This document shows, one piece after another, positions 22,095-35,153 of a stretch of 64,000 nt of DNA (position 1 is its first letter; every line of letters starts with the position of its first letter). Origin of the DNA: Dactylellina haptotyla (Eukaryota > Ascomycota > Orbiliomycetes > Orbiliales > Orbiliaceae); assembly GCA_031310005.1 (NCBI GenBank), contig CM062381.1, positions 2,046,001 through 2,110,000 on the forward strand. The letters are read 5' to 3'. The notes beneath the pieces were generated by a model. That model was not told the DNA's origin, searched no databases, and was given only the letters and a program-made list of their open reading frames with translations. Position numbers and translations under genes: made by a program.

Positions 22095-24738
22095 TCGTTC
22101 CTGCCCTTTTAGACACAAAAATCCTCATTTGCATATTTCAACACCTTTTGCATCTCGGGTTCCGATCCAAACCATCATAAATACGGAGTTTCAACGCGAA
22201 AGACTTTTTTATTGTTTACAGGCGTCACTGGTTTTTTTCTTCTATTTTTTTTTTGTTCCAAAATTTTCTTTTAACCTTATAATTGGGCCCGATCATGATC
22301 AATTCTACCATTGTATTATTATTATTGTCCCCTCCCCTCCTCCTCCATCAACCAATCCCATATTCGCAAATTAGAATACCACCTTTTAGACAACATCTTC
22401 CTCACCATAACCACCATGCAGATTAAGTTTCCGTGACAGCCTGTCAAAATACAGAAACATCCTCTACGAATTTACGACTAGCTGGGGCCTTGTTCGATTG
22501 GTTTATCACCACAACTGGGAGCTCAGCAGGCTTTATTGAAAGCTACGCCTTTATCTTTCTCAACTAGCTTTTTTTTGCTATATTTGCTTGGTCCTGTTAC
22601 CTTTGCCCTGTCTATTTTGTTTTCAAACTGTTCACAAACTGCATTCTCGATTAGCTGTATAACAACGAACCATTTGGAAGTTTATTAAAAGATTGCAGGC
22701 TCGGTTTCCAAACAATCACAGTCCAGTCCTCAAATCACCTTCCAGTTCTTTCTTCTAACAGTTGTTTTATATACAACTTCTCCTTGTATTCATTCTATTT
22801 TGACTTCTGTCCCTTCAATTTCTCTCTTTTTTAAATGTCTTTTTTATATTTTATTTTCATCTTTCTTATCACCGGCGCTAACGTAGGCTACAGTAACCAA
22901 AGAAAAACTTGTTCTTGTATATCTAGTAACATTCTAGCTTATCCATTTCCCCATAACCCTCCATGGCCTCTTGTCCCCCAAGGAAAAGACATAAATTAAA
23001 ATTCACACGTTGGGACATCACGCTTTCGAAAGTTGGTGGCATGACTTAAGCTCATGATGAACATTCTCCAGCTGTGAATCTCAATGGAATATAGGAGGCG
23101 GTAGATCACTAGAAGTGTCCCATCTAGATATCTCACCTTCTCTTTCATCACCAATCCATTAAACATGTTTCATGCGGGCGAGTATTTCACCTGAAAACAG
23201 CAGCGATATCGTTTCTATTGTTAGAGTTCATCAGACCAGATTTCTCATTCGAATATTCGGAATCACCAATCTGTCTAGCTAATATCATCGGCGACCCCCA
23301 CTCTGTGGTCATTACCTGGCATCTGTCACCTCTCAAAGCTGGAGTTTAATGCCTAGATTCATTATGCTTTTCTATCAGAGTTTATTATACTATTAGAGAT
23401 TGAAATATATTCTCTTGTTTCAATAATTTCCTTGTCATCCAATTCCGTTCGATAACCAGCACGACTTGTCTCGTAAATCCAGCACAACCCCATGTCCTCA
23501 AATTCTATAAGTGTTGTGTTTTAGGCACCAAATATATAAACAAATCGGCATCCAGCACTTATTGGGGGAGAAAGGGTTTGCGTGCAAGCAGCTAGCGGGC
23601 AAGAGAGCCGGACTGGAAGACAGGCGCAAGGGGGAGGTGGCTAGTGCGCGACCTTCTCAGGAGAACAGGAACGCTCATTGGAGTCCTCCCATGACATCAT
23701 ATCATGAACAGGGTCCAATAACATGGCCAACATGCCGAGTCATGCTTTTAAATCAACAACAGAATAGAGCTAAAAGAAAGTTACTATTTGTTTGGAGTCC
23801 AGTCAATTCGCGATTGCCTTGCTCTATAGATCTAGGAAAATTGCATCCATCACTTTTGATTCGAATTCTTCCCCAGTGTGCTTGTACAGACACTGGACCC
23901 ACTGACATATATACCACTGAGTTAGAATCCTATTGTTTTATCTGATTATATATATGAACCAATTCGAATGGCGGGTTATGGTATGCGCATGTTGATAAAC
24001 TTCCGCGTTTCTGTTTGCACATTCGAATTCTGTTCCAAAAACTGCGATGATGTTGTGGGAATGCAACCCGAATGGAAAATGTAGCTCGAGAAAGAAAATA
24101 TATATAATGAAATTAAATTAAAAATTAAACTGGGTCATTATGTCATCTACATTCGCTCCACTTGAAGGAATTTTTTTGTTTATCAGAATTTATGTCCTCT
24201 CTACGATTTAAGTGGTTTTTAGGTTAGGAAGATACAACTTGAATAAATACTATCTAATACCAGGTTTTTAAGTTTTGCTTCAAAGCAAAAACATCTCGCC
24301 TTTACCAAAATATAAATCAGAAAATTAGGAGAAATGGTCAAGCAAGGACCACCCAGTCCCTCTGCTTTATAAGATCTTGTGAACGAAATGGGCACAGCCA
24401 CCTTAATAACACCATACAAAATTCCTAAGAGCTAGCTCACTCATCGGCTATTGAAAGAAAATAATAGAAAATTTAAAGAGAAAAGTTTACTTTGGGCCGA
24501 GGGAGGAGAATATATCTGTTGAGGTTCTGATTCAACAGAGTTCCAACACGAAACGAGATTATAAAACGCCAGCCCGGTAATATGTAGCATGGTAGAGTGA
24601 TGGGTACTCCCTGTTCGAAGGGAGCGAGCAACCACAAAAAAAAAAAAAAAAAAAGGCTGTCACGCCTTTTCTGGGGGTATCATTGAAAATTTCGTAAAAT
24701 ATGGGCGTAGAATGTCAATTGACAGGAGAGGTTGGTGA
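22095..24738. other. Gene-poor stretch downstream of the SCOC-like gene
   Basis: Contains the SCOC-like gene 3' region on the left (T-rich, pyrimidine-rich to about 22900) and the 3' region of the membrane-protein gene on the right. An A19 run lies at 24636-24654. The frame at 23511-23945 (144 codons) shows no domain or typical codon pattern and I do not call it a gene. Confidence 0.5.
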
Positions 24739-25986
24739 TTAGCGTAGTGGTAACCGGGCCGTTAGGGGACTAGGTTCTGATGGGGTCATTCGCGATAGCG
24801 GTTCCTCTTCGATTGCTGTCGCAGCAAGCGGCGACCTCGGAGTTGGTGACCTTAAAGATTCGTAGTGCGGAGTATGCCGCCCAGTCCTGGAGATATACGA
24901 GGGAGGTCGGGTCCCTGTGCTTGTTATGGAGCTTCTCGCAGACCTAATTCCTTCATTTGTTTGTGGAGGCGTGTAAACATTCTCTGCCTCACTCCTCCTC
25001 ATCCAATAAAACCCATCGGGATTAACTCGCACTGTTTGTCGCCAGAAACCGTAGGCTGGTGGTGGAGGAGGAAGATCTTTGGGAGCGCCATCGTCATCCA
25101 CTGCGACGCCGGCCTGACCAGGCATGGTATATACTCGTATCGGCATTTGTGGTTGCGCATATCCCATGGGTCCAGGCCCGGACCTCATTCCCTGGAATAT
25201 AGGGTTGGCATAAGTGTTTTGTGGCTGTTCTTCATCCGGATACGAAAATGGGCGTACAACGGCCAAGCACACACGAACGAGCGAATGGAAGAAGAAAAAT
25301 GCGGCTAGCAGGGTAACCAAAATCAGTGCAATTTGCAGAGGTGGCTCTGTCAGTTGATTCTTCATGAAGAGACCGAGATCTAAGATTCACATAGCTTGTT
25401 AGTTTAGGTTCCAACAGGTTGGCGGATATGATGTTCGATAATTAAACTCACAGATGGATAGAACAACGATAAACACAACAGACCAAACTAATAGAATGGC
25501 AACTTTAGTTTTAAGCTCGGGCTTAACTAAACATGACTTTGCAAAAGCCTTAAGTGAGGCAACTGTGAATATTGATTGCTTTGGTTCGCCGGTTTGGTTT
25601 CTTTGCTGTAGCTCTTCTTGCTGCAAGGTAATCCCCTGAGCGGGAGCCGGTTGTGAATCCTGGGCCATAATCGAATAGGATGGTGCCCTTTCCATGTGAG
25701 GTAATTCGGATATTTGAGAACGGGTATTTTGAAATGCGACTCCATTTGCAGTCGAAGCTGCCGGCGGATGAGTTAGCTCAGCGATTGATGGCATTGGTCT
25801 CGGCATTGGTGTATTGGGAGATTTCGGGCTCGCAGGAGTGCTCGACCGGCTCGATACTACAGATCCCATTGATGTCCGTCGAGAGTGTGGTCCATTGCTA
25901 TCGGAGTACGGGGATGGAGGAGACGGGGCATCGCTAAAGCGCCATGAGAGACGGAAACTCGGGATTGACGGCAACGTGAATGGCAT
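24739..25986 (-). CDS. Uncharacterised two-span membrane protein
   Basis: Exons in transcription order 25986-25452 and 25379-24739 encode 391 aa; splicing joins VLSI to YLGLFMKN in frame. I do not recognise the family. Residues 1-150 are Ser/Pro-rich and likely disordered and cytosolic. Two hydrophobic segments follow closely, about 162-183 (VAILLVWSVVFIVVLSIY) and about 195-217 (IALILVTLLAAFFFFHSLV), separated by a short loop, so the protein probably forms a hairpin with both ends on the same side. The C-terminal 170 residues are again Pro/Ser/Arg-rich, with a PPPPPAYGFW patch that resembles motifs bound by WW or SH3 domains and several SP/TP sites. No signal peptide is seen. The intron falls inside the first span, which argues for a real gene. 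Confidence 0.72.
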
Positions 25987-27447
25987 ATTGGATGTTGTTA
26001 TTCAATATTTCATATATATGTTATACTTTGTTGTTTTTGTACTATCAGTGCAATCAATGCTTTGTAGTAGCAAGTTAATTATTCAGGTCGTCTCAAATTC
26101 CGGCTTTGGGGCTTTGATCAGGTACGGTTCAGAAATCGAGATTATAGGCAATAGCAAAAAACGAGTGTATTTGATACGCTAGGAAAGATTGGCAATTCCG
26201 GAAATAGGAAAGGAGGAGGGAAACAAAACAAAAATAAAATAAAATAAAAGGAAGGAAGAATATTCGAAAGCCTATTGCTGTTGTCGCTGGGAGGAAACTG
26301 TATTTTTCGAAGGAATGGATGTCTGCGATGCCGGCAGCAGACGATAATGAGAGTGAGGAACTGCTAGGAGGAAAGGCGCATCAACACCTCAAAACATTAG
26401 GCCCGGAAACTGTCGATCGAACTGTGAAGGGAGTGATGTTTAATTCGACAAAGGACCTTTGGGTCGGGAGATTATCGAAAATCCAGAATTATTCAGTGAG
26501 AACCGAGATGGAGAGTCGTCAAGTGACATGAGGGGATAGATAACATAGACGAAATGATTGAGATGGATAGGATTCCTTAGGGCTAAATGGCCTCCGACAA
26601 AATGATACAGAGACAAAAGTAATAATAGGTATCGCGTGCCCCCAGAGGGTGTATCAAAAGAGCGTCGGGATGAAAACGAGGGTATGGGCCGTTGCACCAA
26701 GTCTAGAAGAGGAAAATCATTGGAGTCTCACCAGTCCGAGAATAGGTGATTCCGGATGTTCGTGGTGGCGGTGGCCTGCCGGATGACTGCAACTATCAAG
26801 GCGCGACGACAGATCAGGAAAGGGTCTGTAGACGAAGAAGATGAAAGAAAATGGTCAATCGTCTGGGTAGGTCTTGTTCTGGGATAAACATCCTCCCTCT
26901 AACGGGCCTCTTCGACGTCTGTAACGGCTTGAGCAGATATGGGGGTAGTTCGTGTTGGACAAAGGGGCCAAGAGCAGGAGAAGAAAAGTCTCACGCCGTT
27001 CCCCCCTTCCCCGGCTGAAGAAGAACCGTTTCATGTCGCTCTGAGGTTGCCAGCTTGCGAAGCAGGGGGCGGTCAAATTTTCCAGGGTCGTTTTGTGCCG
27101 CGAGCCCCTGGAAACGCACCGATCTCCCTCCATGCCCGCCATGGGACGGGTGTTGCACGCAGGGCGTATCCCTTCCAAGCTGGCAGGAAGAAACGTTTAG
27201 CCTGCCAAGACGGTTGTTTTTCCCAAATCTCGCACGCTCATTGGCTGTGGGTGCCTTCAGCTCAATGTCTCTATTTCGCGGTTGCGTTTGTGGCGTCCAT
27301 TCAGAGTGCTGTTCACATCACTTCACAGGCGAGTTCGTAGGGGGAGAAACACATCAGATGGGTTTGTTCATATTGATGCATAGTCTACAGTACAACTCGG
27401 GTATCTTGAATCTTATATCTGATGACCAGTCGAATGGGACTGGCGGG
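25987..27447. other. Spacer between membrane-protein gene and U5 WD40 gene
   Basis: Includes the promoter and leader of the membrane-protein gene (25987 to about 26900) and the 3' flank of the WD40 gene. An AAAAT-type repeat lies at about 26227-26250. Small open frames on both strands lack motifs. Confidence 0.45.
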
Positions 27448-28948
27448 TCACTTCCCCAGCTCTCCCAAAAGCAAGTTCCTATCCGATGAGCCAGAGACAA
27501 CTGTTCGAGTTAGCTTTTTACTTCGTCGGATATTGGACCAAAGGGCCAACTTACTAATAGGCTCGCTACCAGGCATAAATCTGACATCATTAACTGTGCC
27601 TTTGTGCCCGGGTAGTTTGTACAATAGCTTCCTCGAATCAGTCTCCCAAACACACTAAAATGTTCGATTATGTTAACAACTAACGGGCTCGCAAAGACGG
27701 AATAACGTAGCAGGTACTCACCACTGTGCGGTCGCCACTACCAGAAGCAATTTTATCACCATTGGGAGACCAACTCGCTCGTATCAAGTTCTTCTCTAGC
27801 CCAAATGGTGCACCCTCAAACACTCCCGAAGTGCGATCCGCAGCTGCAAAGGGGCGAATATCCCAGGTTCTAACCGTTGAGTCCATCGAGTTCGACAGCA
27901 AGGACTGTCCATCCGGCGACACACTCAATGACACAATAGTATCCATGTGACCTCGCAAGTGGTTTACAACCGCCTTCTTTCGGAAATCCCAAACCTGGAT
28001 TGTCATTTAGCAAAATTTCCGTAAGAACGCTTTGAGGGGGATAAAAACCCACTTTGATATCGTTTTCAATGCCGCCGCTGTAAATTTCCGTCCCCGAGTC
28101 CCCGATTGCCACAGCCGTTATAGGATAGTTCGTTTCAATGTAATCTACAGCCTCCTTCGCTCTCGGATCCCATATTCCTATCGTCCCATCATCGCTGCCG
28201 CTTGCGATGATTTCTAGGCCTTTTCGAGATACATCGATAGTATTGACGGTATCCTCGTGCCCGATATGCTTTCTAATCCTCTGTCCCGTCTCAACATCCC
28301 AGTGTGCGACTAGGGCATCCGAGGTTGCCGTGTATATATATCTGCCATCCCTAGACCATTGCAAATCAAGAACTGCGCCTTTATGACCGCTAATCTCGCC
28401 GTAATTTTGACACTCGCCGTAGGTGTTCCATAAAACTACACAATATTGTGTTTATAAAAAAAAATTAGAAAATTGAAAACAGACAAAGAAATCGCATGGG
28501 GCTAACTGCTACGTACGCACGGTGCGGTCGAAGGACCCCGAAGCAATATGTTCACCTGTCGGGTCAAATCTCACGGCAAAGACCTCTCCCTACGCCGTTA
28601 TTAGTCTAGGGTTCCCACCTGGAGAGCGCAAGATCGTGCCCAAGACGAACGATGGGGTATATACCGAGTGTCCCGTGAGCTCCATTATAGGAGCTTGTAA
28701 CGCGCTTGTCCGAGGTATCTATTGGTAGGCTATGAGCCGGTCACATTTCTCCAATCAAGGGAATAGCACAGCAGACAAGTGAGTCATACAGCTTTAACAA
28801 GCGCTCCACCAGATGATGAAGTTGAGGAGATAGCAAGGGCATTGCCAGTATCCCTAGGTACTGACTTCTGCCTCTTGACTAGCTGGTTTGAGCCCGACAC
28901 TGATAAATAGACATCGTCATTTGGGGCTTTCCTCTTATCTAACGACAT
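27448..28948 (-). CDS. U5 snRNP 40-kDa-type WD40 protein (SNRNP40/Cwf17/Spf38 family)
   Basis: Seven exons in transcription order: 28948-28790, 28718-28665, 28589-28517, 28435-28053, 27994-27722, 27654-27555, 27500-27448, giving 364 aa with every junction in frame. After a 50-residue tail the protein is a seven-bladed WD40 propeller. The segment RTSALQAPIM followed by LTGHSGEV is the typical entry of the U5-40K family, and the propeller includes ASGSFDRTV, HWDVETG, ASGSDDGTIGIWD, SGGIENDIKVWD and SGSGDRTV. The family binds Prp8 in the U5 snRNP and acts in pre-mRNA splicing in the nucleus. The end LLLGELGK is the usual short terminal strand. The start MSLDKRK was chosen because it directly precedes the basic tail; an in-frame upstream extension to 29305 is probably leader. 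Confidence 0.9.
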
Positions 28949-29424
28949 TTCGTATGTTATCAATCTATCGGGGCGAATTCGTTCGTTAGTAATTGTGGTG
29001 GATTCGGGCGGTTCGATGTCAGCTGGTGAGTGCGATGCGTGTCCTTTGAATTCGTCACAGATTTGATTCTTCGCGCGCGTGTGAAGGAAGTTGTTGTGGC
29101 TGGGATTTGATGGTAACAACTCACGCCACACGCTACAAGCCAACTCGTCCCGTGGTAGACTTGCTTTGGTGCACCCACCTCGACCACTAACCATTACCAC
29201 AACCACCGCTCCCCAAACGCGCTGAACTAGCCCACAGGATCTATCTCTCGTCCGCCGAACGCGAATAGATACATCCGAAACAAGCTGCGACCTGATACCG
29301 AGCACGTCCCCGTTTAAGGAATCAGAACCCTGCGGCGGTGTAGTCGTCTGGATCCAGTGGCTGGATGCTCAAGCGGAAAGCATATCCGCCAACAGTGTCT
29401 TTGACATAACATACTTCAGACGAG
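28949..29424. promoter_or_regulatory. Divergent promoter between U5 WD40 gene and BET3
   Basis: 476 bp separate the two start codons on opposite strands. No TATA box is evident on either strand. The arrangement implies a shared bidirectional promoter. Confidence 0.5.
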
Positions 29425-30302
29425 ATGACTTCTACAAGCCGAGCCCGGCTCGGTGAGGAGTAAGCCTAGGCCAATTATTCGGTCTACATTAATCACTCTG
29501 GGTATCTAACCACATTCGCATTACAGGGTCTGGAAAACTAGGACAGATAAGATTGTTCGTTAATATCCCGGCTTCCGGTTGAATCATTTTCTATCTTACA
29601 ACTACAGGAGAACATTTCATAGGATTGACTTTATTGAGTGATTGTGTATAGAATGCCGAGCTCGTCACGTTGACATATGGTTCCGTGGTTGCACAGCTAT
29701 GCAAGGACCTTGATGGGGATTACAACGAAGTCAATAAACAGCTGGACAAGATGGGCTACAACATTGGCCTACGGCTGATAGAGGACTTCTTAGCGAAAAG
29801 CAATATGCAACAGAAATGCGCAAACTTTAGAGATACTGCAGATGTTATTTCAAAGGTTCTTCAATTATGTTGCGTCCGACAGCGCAAAATACAGTCTTCA
29901 AGCTAACGCAACTGGCTCTGCAGGTTGGATTCAAGATGTTCTTGAATATAACTCCCACAATTACCAATTGGAGCTCTGATAACAAACAGTTTTCACTCCT
30001 GTTCGATGAAAATCCGCTGGCGGATTTTGTTGAACTTCCGGATGACGGGAAGGCGCAGCTGGAATTATGGTATTCTAATATGCTCTGTGGTGTTATCAGG
30101 GGGGCTTTAGAAATGGTCCGTTGAGAATCCGGTGACTTATCAGCTTATAACTCTTGCTAAATCAGGTTAAAAACATCTCTAGGTCCAAATGCAAGTGGAT
30201 GCGCACTTTGTCAGCGATGTGCTTCGCGGCCACGATACAACTGAAATGAGAATAACACTGATCAGGTATATTGAAGACGAGATGCCTCAGGACGATGAAT
30301 GA
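29425..30302 (+). CDS. BET3: TRAPP complex core subunit BET3
   Basis: Exons 29425-29459, 29528-29555, 29652-29855, 29924-30115 and 30183-30302 encode 192 aa. BET3 (TRAPPC3) is the central small subunit of the TRAPP tethering complex, a Rab/Ypt1 exchange factor at ER-Golgi and Golgi membranes. Family blocks are unmistakable: [83 protein letters not shown]. The acylation cysteine known from mammalian Bet3 is conserved as Cys77 in QKCANF. The first two exons are only 35 and 28 nt; they were placed because they restore the conserved GEEVWK N-terminus and the frames of both flanking introns. Confidence 0.95.
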
Positions 30303-33000
30303 ATTACCAAGCACAAAATATTGGTATAAAAACGGGGCGCGTTATTTGATATAGCACGGAGGCTCCTCTAGCATTTCCAGCGAGAAGAAACATCGGAGCT
30401 ATTCCGACCTATAGACACGTCTACATCCTACTAGGTATCATGGAGTTTACAGCCGAGCAGGGTCCTAAAATGCCTGCGATATTGTCATTCTATTTTATTG
30501 TAAACAGTCGGTGCCATTTAAGGTACATGAACTACAATATCGCACAAAATACGTTCGAAAACAGCTGATTTGTTTTTAATATTCCTAAGCACAATTTCTT
30601 ACAAGGCCGAATGCAAGATTTAATCACCATATCTCCTCTTGAGTCTTTGAATCAGCATTCCCTCTCAAGATTTGGGAAAGGATACTTGGTGCCAACCTTT
30701 GGTTGGAAGATCCTCACGTGATCATAAGAATAATGTCTGTCAGGATTACGCAAGTGGCATTTGAAGGGTCACCCGGGCTCTAGAAATCGAAATAGCTGTC
30801 CGATTGGACATATGAATTATACAGATTTTATCATGAGGACAGCTGAACTATACCAATGACCCGTTTAGGTGTTTGGTCTCGGAGTAAAAGGATCCCAGAC
30901 CGACACAACCTAGCCGAGCTTGAACCGTGGTGATAAAGGATGCACCAACATTCAAGAACAACTAGCGTCCAAACAAGTTAGAAAACGAAGGGATAGAAGA
31001 TACAAAAACCAATATATATATCATGAATGCTTTTAACAAGGCACGCTACCCTTTGCAGCCACTCAAAATTTTACTATAGAAGCTTAGTTTGGTACTTGGT
31101 ACTTGGGTATTCATCTACGTACAACCAACACACACACATTGTGAAGGTTCTAGGGGATACATTTTACATTTCATCAAAAGGCAGACGCGCGTTGGAGGCT
31201 AAATATATTTCACTCAAGCGGACAGAAAATAACGGAGAAGAAATGAATGTACGAAACAATAGATGGAAAACAACTAGATGAAAACGAATTGAAGGCGAAA
31301 TGGTAGGATTGCTGCTAGAATTAAAACTGTCATTTTCGCGCATCATTTCACTATTTCGGTCGATAATGTACCTTTCATAGCACAATAAGTACTAGACCCC
31401 AGATTTTTGATACACAGAGAGATGACAGAGATCGAAGGATACATAGAAAACACATAGACATTTATTGTTAGCATACATATGATATTTTGGCTGGATGCAT
31501 GTGCTGCTTGTTTCTTTCGACCACCAGAATCGGTCCTGCTCCAGCGAGACCTTGAACAGCCGCGGTGTCTGCTCCGGATGATCGAGTGAGTAGGTTGCCG
31601 GGCGTCGTCTCTGCTCTGTGTGTTTGCGAGTTGGGTTGGGCAAGCTTGGATCCTTACTGTCGATGGGTTTGTAATGTACCAACAACCAAAACCGCCGTCG
31701 AGACCCATTCTTTTTGTGCTTTTTAATTTAAGTATAAAAGCAGCCCCCAGTCCCAGACCCCAAGTCTCCATCTTCCCACCCTCTCGCGGTTCTCTGGAGT
31801 TCTTTGATGATAGTATGTCAAGCATAGACGCTATTCAGATCCTATACTCTCAAATTTCAAGGACACAGGCTGGCGTCCATTGCTTTGGCTGGATTGTCTA
31901 GCCTTCTCTTACCCTATAGCGGGTTGCTTTCGCTTTTAATACCCGAACTCGAGCCTCGAATCAATTTGAGTGCTAAAGGTTTACTTTTTCTCTCTCCCTC
32001 CCATTTCCTTCAAGCTGCATAGTCGACCACCTTGCAAAAACTGGCCTCCGAACAACCTTGTCACAAATAGGGTCCCAACGATATTTTGTGAGCTGTGGAA
32101 GAACGATAGCTCTGAAAGCAACCCACGCCTCTAGCTCTACCTTCTCTCGTTTCAAAGGTATTTATCACCACTAATTGACGTATCTCAAGACGACAGCGTA
32201 TATTTTCGATGTAGGTATTTAATTCTCATTCAAAATTTGGCTCAACCCAAAGCCCCCTTTTCCTCTTTCAAGCAAAGAGATAACCTTCTCTCCCGCCTTG
32301 TTTTTTTGCTGCAAATATTCACTATTGCTTCTTCCCGAGAAACACTTTTGGATACTGTTTCCCTATCTCTTGAATTTTTATTTTTTTATTTTTTTTATTT
32401 TTTATTTTATTTTTGGTGTCGCCTAGACAGTCTTTACGCATTTCATAGATGTGATAGCATGGCAGAGATTGTGCCACTGAAGTCAGTAGAGTGTCGCTAC
32501 ATCTATTCGTCGGGCTTGCCTGGGGCTCATTCGCGAAGGTTTATCTGCACATTTCCCTTGTCTCCGGAATTCCCACCGTCTACCCATTCGGGAGCATTCG
32601 GGCATCAATCGATTGCCCAGCAACGGCGCTTTTTTCTGCCGCTGTTATTTCTTCATTTGGGAGCGTACTTTCAGTCCACTGGCGTATCCCCTGGAGAAAG
32701 AGAATGTATTGAGGCGTTTACCATGATCCTTAGTGGTGGTGGTGGTGATTGGCATCATACGTGCTTGACCTCGAGGTTGGGCGTGTCTCAGCCTTTTCCC
32801 TAGGTGTGCGCGAACGTGTGCATGCGCTGTCTGTGTTTTCATTTCGAAATCAATTTTCCAACGTCGGTTTCTTATCCTCTGCCCCTAGCTCGTTTATATT
32901 CATATTCATATTCAGCATTGTTGGACGGAGCGCATGGACGTACCGATGGTGCAGGGTGGCTAATTAGAGTGGTCGTCGCCGTCCCCACTAAATTCTAATT
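30303..33000. other. Gene-poor stretch after BET3
   Basis: BET3 3' flank followed by DNA with only short overlapping frames. A T-rich run lies at about 32370-32415. Frames at 31343-31825 (minus) and 32237-32803 (plus) have biased, low-complexity translations and no motif; I do not call them. Confidence 0.45.
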
Positions 33001-35153
33001 GCTCCACGTTCTTTTTCCTCCCATCGCTCTTGCGTGCAGGAGGACCGCTCACACCAAGCTTATATTATTACAAGACCGCTCTCCTCCGCCATCGCCGCCG
33101 AAGGAGGTTTAACCTAAAGAGCCCGAATTGAAAGAACAATCAGAAACCAAAGCGAAAACAGAAGAACGAAGGCCCTGCACACGAGTTATATCTTCTTGCA
33201 AGGCGGAACAGGACAAGGGGAGAGCAAAAAAGATAAAAAATAAGAAAAATAGAAATAAGAAGAAGAAGGATCAAAAGTACAAAATAAAAACCCGTTCCAG
33301 CCTGGTGGCGTCTCCGAGGGCCGACCTCCCTTCCTTTCGTCTTAGCTCTTCCGAAGGACGTCTGTCTTCTGTTCTTCTCTCTTCTTCCTCCCGTGCAGCT
33401 TGGAGCCCCATCCTCTCTGAGAACCGGTAGATTTACTTAAACTTCCTCTTTCTTTCTTTTTCCTCTCCCTCTTTCCCTCTCCCTCCTCCCTCTTCAACCC
33501 TTCTTCACCTGCATGGTTCTGCCCCGAACCCCATAACTACTATTGTCCCATCCCATCATCCCATCTCCCACCACCGCCGTTCTTCTTTCTCACCCTCATC
33601 GTCCATCCTCGCTTCCTCCATCCTAACCCCCAATCCTCACCCGGGTCCTCCTATTCGACGTCCCCCACTTGTCAGATCCCAACCCATAATAAATCTGGCA
33701 CATAGACGAGAAATAACACATTTTGCTATCGACTAGCTGCGATCACCTCGACGCAAACCTCGTCGGAGAGATCTCTCGCGTCGTCCTCTCTTACCCTGGA
33801 CAGGTTAGTAGGCACTCCCATCCGCTCGCGGCCTCCCTGGTAGCGGAAATAGTAGATAGAAACATATAATATCGGTTGAGTTCACTCCTGAATCTACACT
33901 CCGCATCCTCTCTTCGCTGCCCGAACTGCTGTCGCGCTCTGCATATTCCGGCCCTTCCCTCTAGCCCTCTGCACGTATTTGTCCGGATTCCTTTATATCA
34001 TGCTCTACCGCCCTGTTTGCAATGCTTTTAATCGTCGCGGCCGTGTCTTCTTTATAAGTTCCCTTCTGCCTGCAATCACAATCCCTCTAATATTCCTTCC
34101 TTCCTTCTCTTTAATCTTTACCCTTGACGTGTTTTGCGACTTGTCGAGGCCGGGGAGGCGAAAATCGGAATGTGGCCAACTTGCCCACAAAGTCGCCCGT
34201 TTCTCTGTTTCTGCCCCCCCGTCTACCGTTTGCACACGCACCTGTTCTCCCACACACCGACCTCTCACTCTCGTTCCCACTCTCACCACATCCTCACTCT
34301 CAGCCCACTTCTCTTCTTTTCTTCCTCCTCCTCTTCCTCCTGCTCAAATCGGTTGATCCTCGACCTTCATATTGATCTCTCGACCGCCCTCCCTTCCTTT
34401 GTGCGCTTGGTTCCCCTGCTCTGGCCTGTTCAATTTGTATTTTGATCAAATCACGAAACTCGCGGCCAGCAGTACCGCACAAAAATTACAACACCCGCTA
34501 GCACTAAACAGACACAACCTGTAATTTCCCGCGCCACCTGCTTTTCCCGCTCGTTCAATAATCCCTCCCCCATTCCAGACCGTTTTATACTCCTACGTTC
34601 ACACATGTCCAGACACAATTCTGTTTCTGGGGATCTTGATTTTCTTTCCTTCTAAATTTTAAATTTTTATTTTATATATTTTTCTGCACACATTGATCCT
34701 TTTCTTTCATTTGGATGAAACGCTGATGCATCCGCTACGCGCATAGACAACGACGACGACGACGACGACGAGAAAAACACATCCTTCGAACGAAGAGGAC
34801 TAGTTTTCGCGCCAGCTACCGCGGTCACCCCCGGAAGCCGATCGCGTTCCAGTGACTGATCTGGCACCCGTACTCTCTAGAACGATTCGCTTCGTAATCT
34901 AGATAGAGAACCCTGGAGCGATCTGCCAACTGGCACATATAATTTTCCGACCTCGCCATTATCATTTCCCGCGTTTTCTTCTCCCCTTCTCATCTCGCCA
35001 CTAAGAGCTGAGATTATCGACGCGCTTTTCACACATCCCCATTTTACACTGCCTTGGCCAACCTTAATATTTCCTTTTTGCTTCTCCGTACCCTCTTCAT
35101 ACACTCTAACCGTTTCTGAGAACCTCCTCTCAGGCACTAGCACTCGTCGCTGA
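33001..35153 (+). promoter_or_regulatory. SomA upstream region with very pyrimidine-rich leader
   Basis: From about 33420 to 33680 and again at about 34050-34400 the plus strand is dominated by C/T runs, and the start codon at 35154 is preceded by CTTACC. Possible leader introns exist but cannot be fixed. The region includes a 23-bp CGA repeat at 34750-34772. It carries several upstream ATGs, so translation of the downstream regulator may be controlled by upstream frames. Confidence 0.45.
34750..34772. repeat. CGA trinucleotide repeat
   Basis: About seven CGA units in the presumed SomA leader. Simple repeat; no coding role seen. Confidence 0.8.

Noticed and set aside
24725-24800. tRNA-like A-box sequence TAGCGTAGTGGTAAC with a GGTTCTGATGG downstream
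   Set aside because: It overlaps and follows the coding end of the membrane-protein gene, the B-box is imperfect and no acceptor stem forms.
31343-31825. 160-codon minus-strand frame between BET3 and somA
   Set aside because: No domain, low-complexity composition and overlapping frames on both strands.
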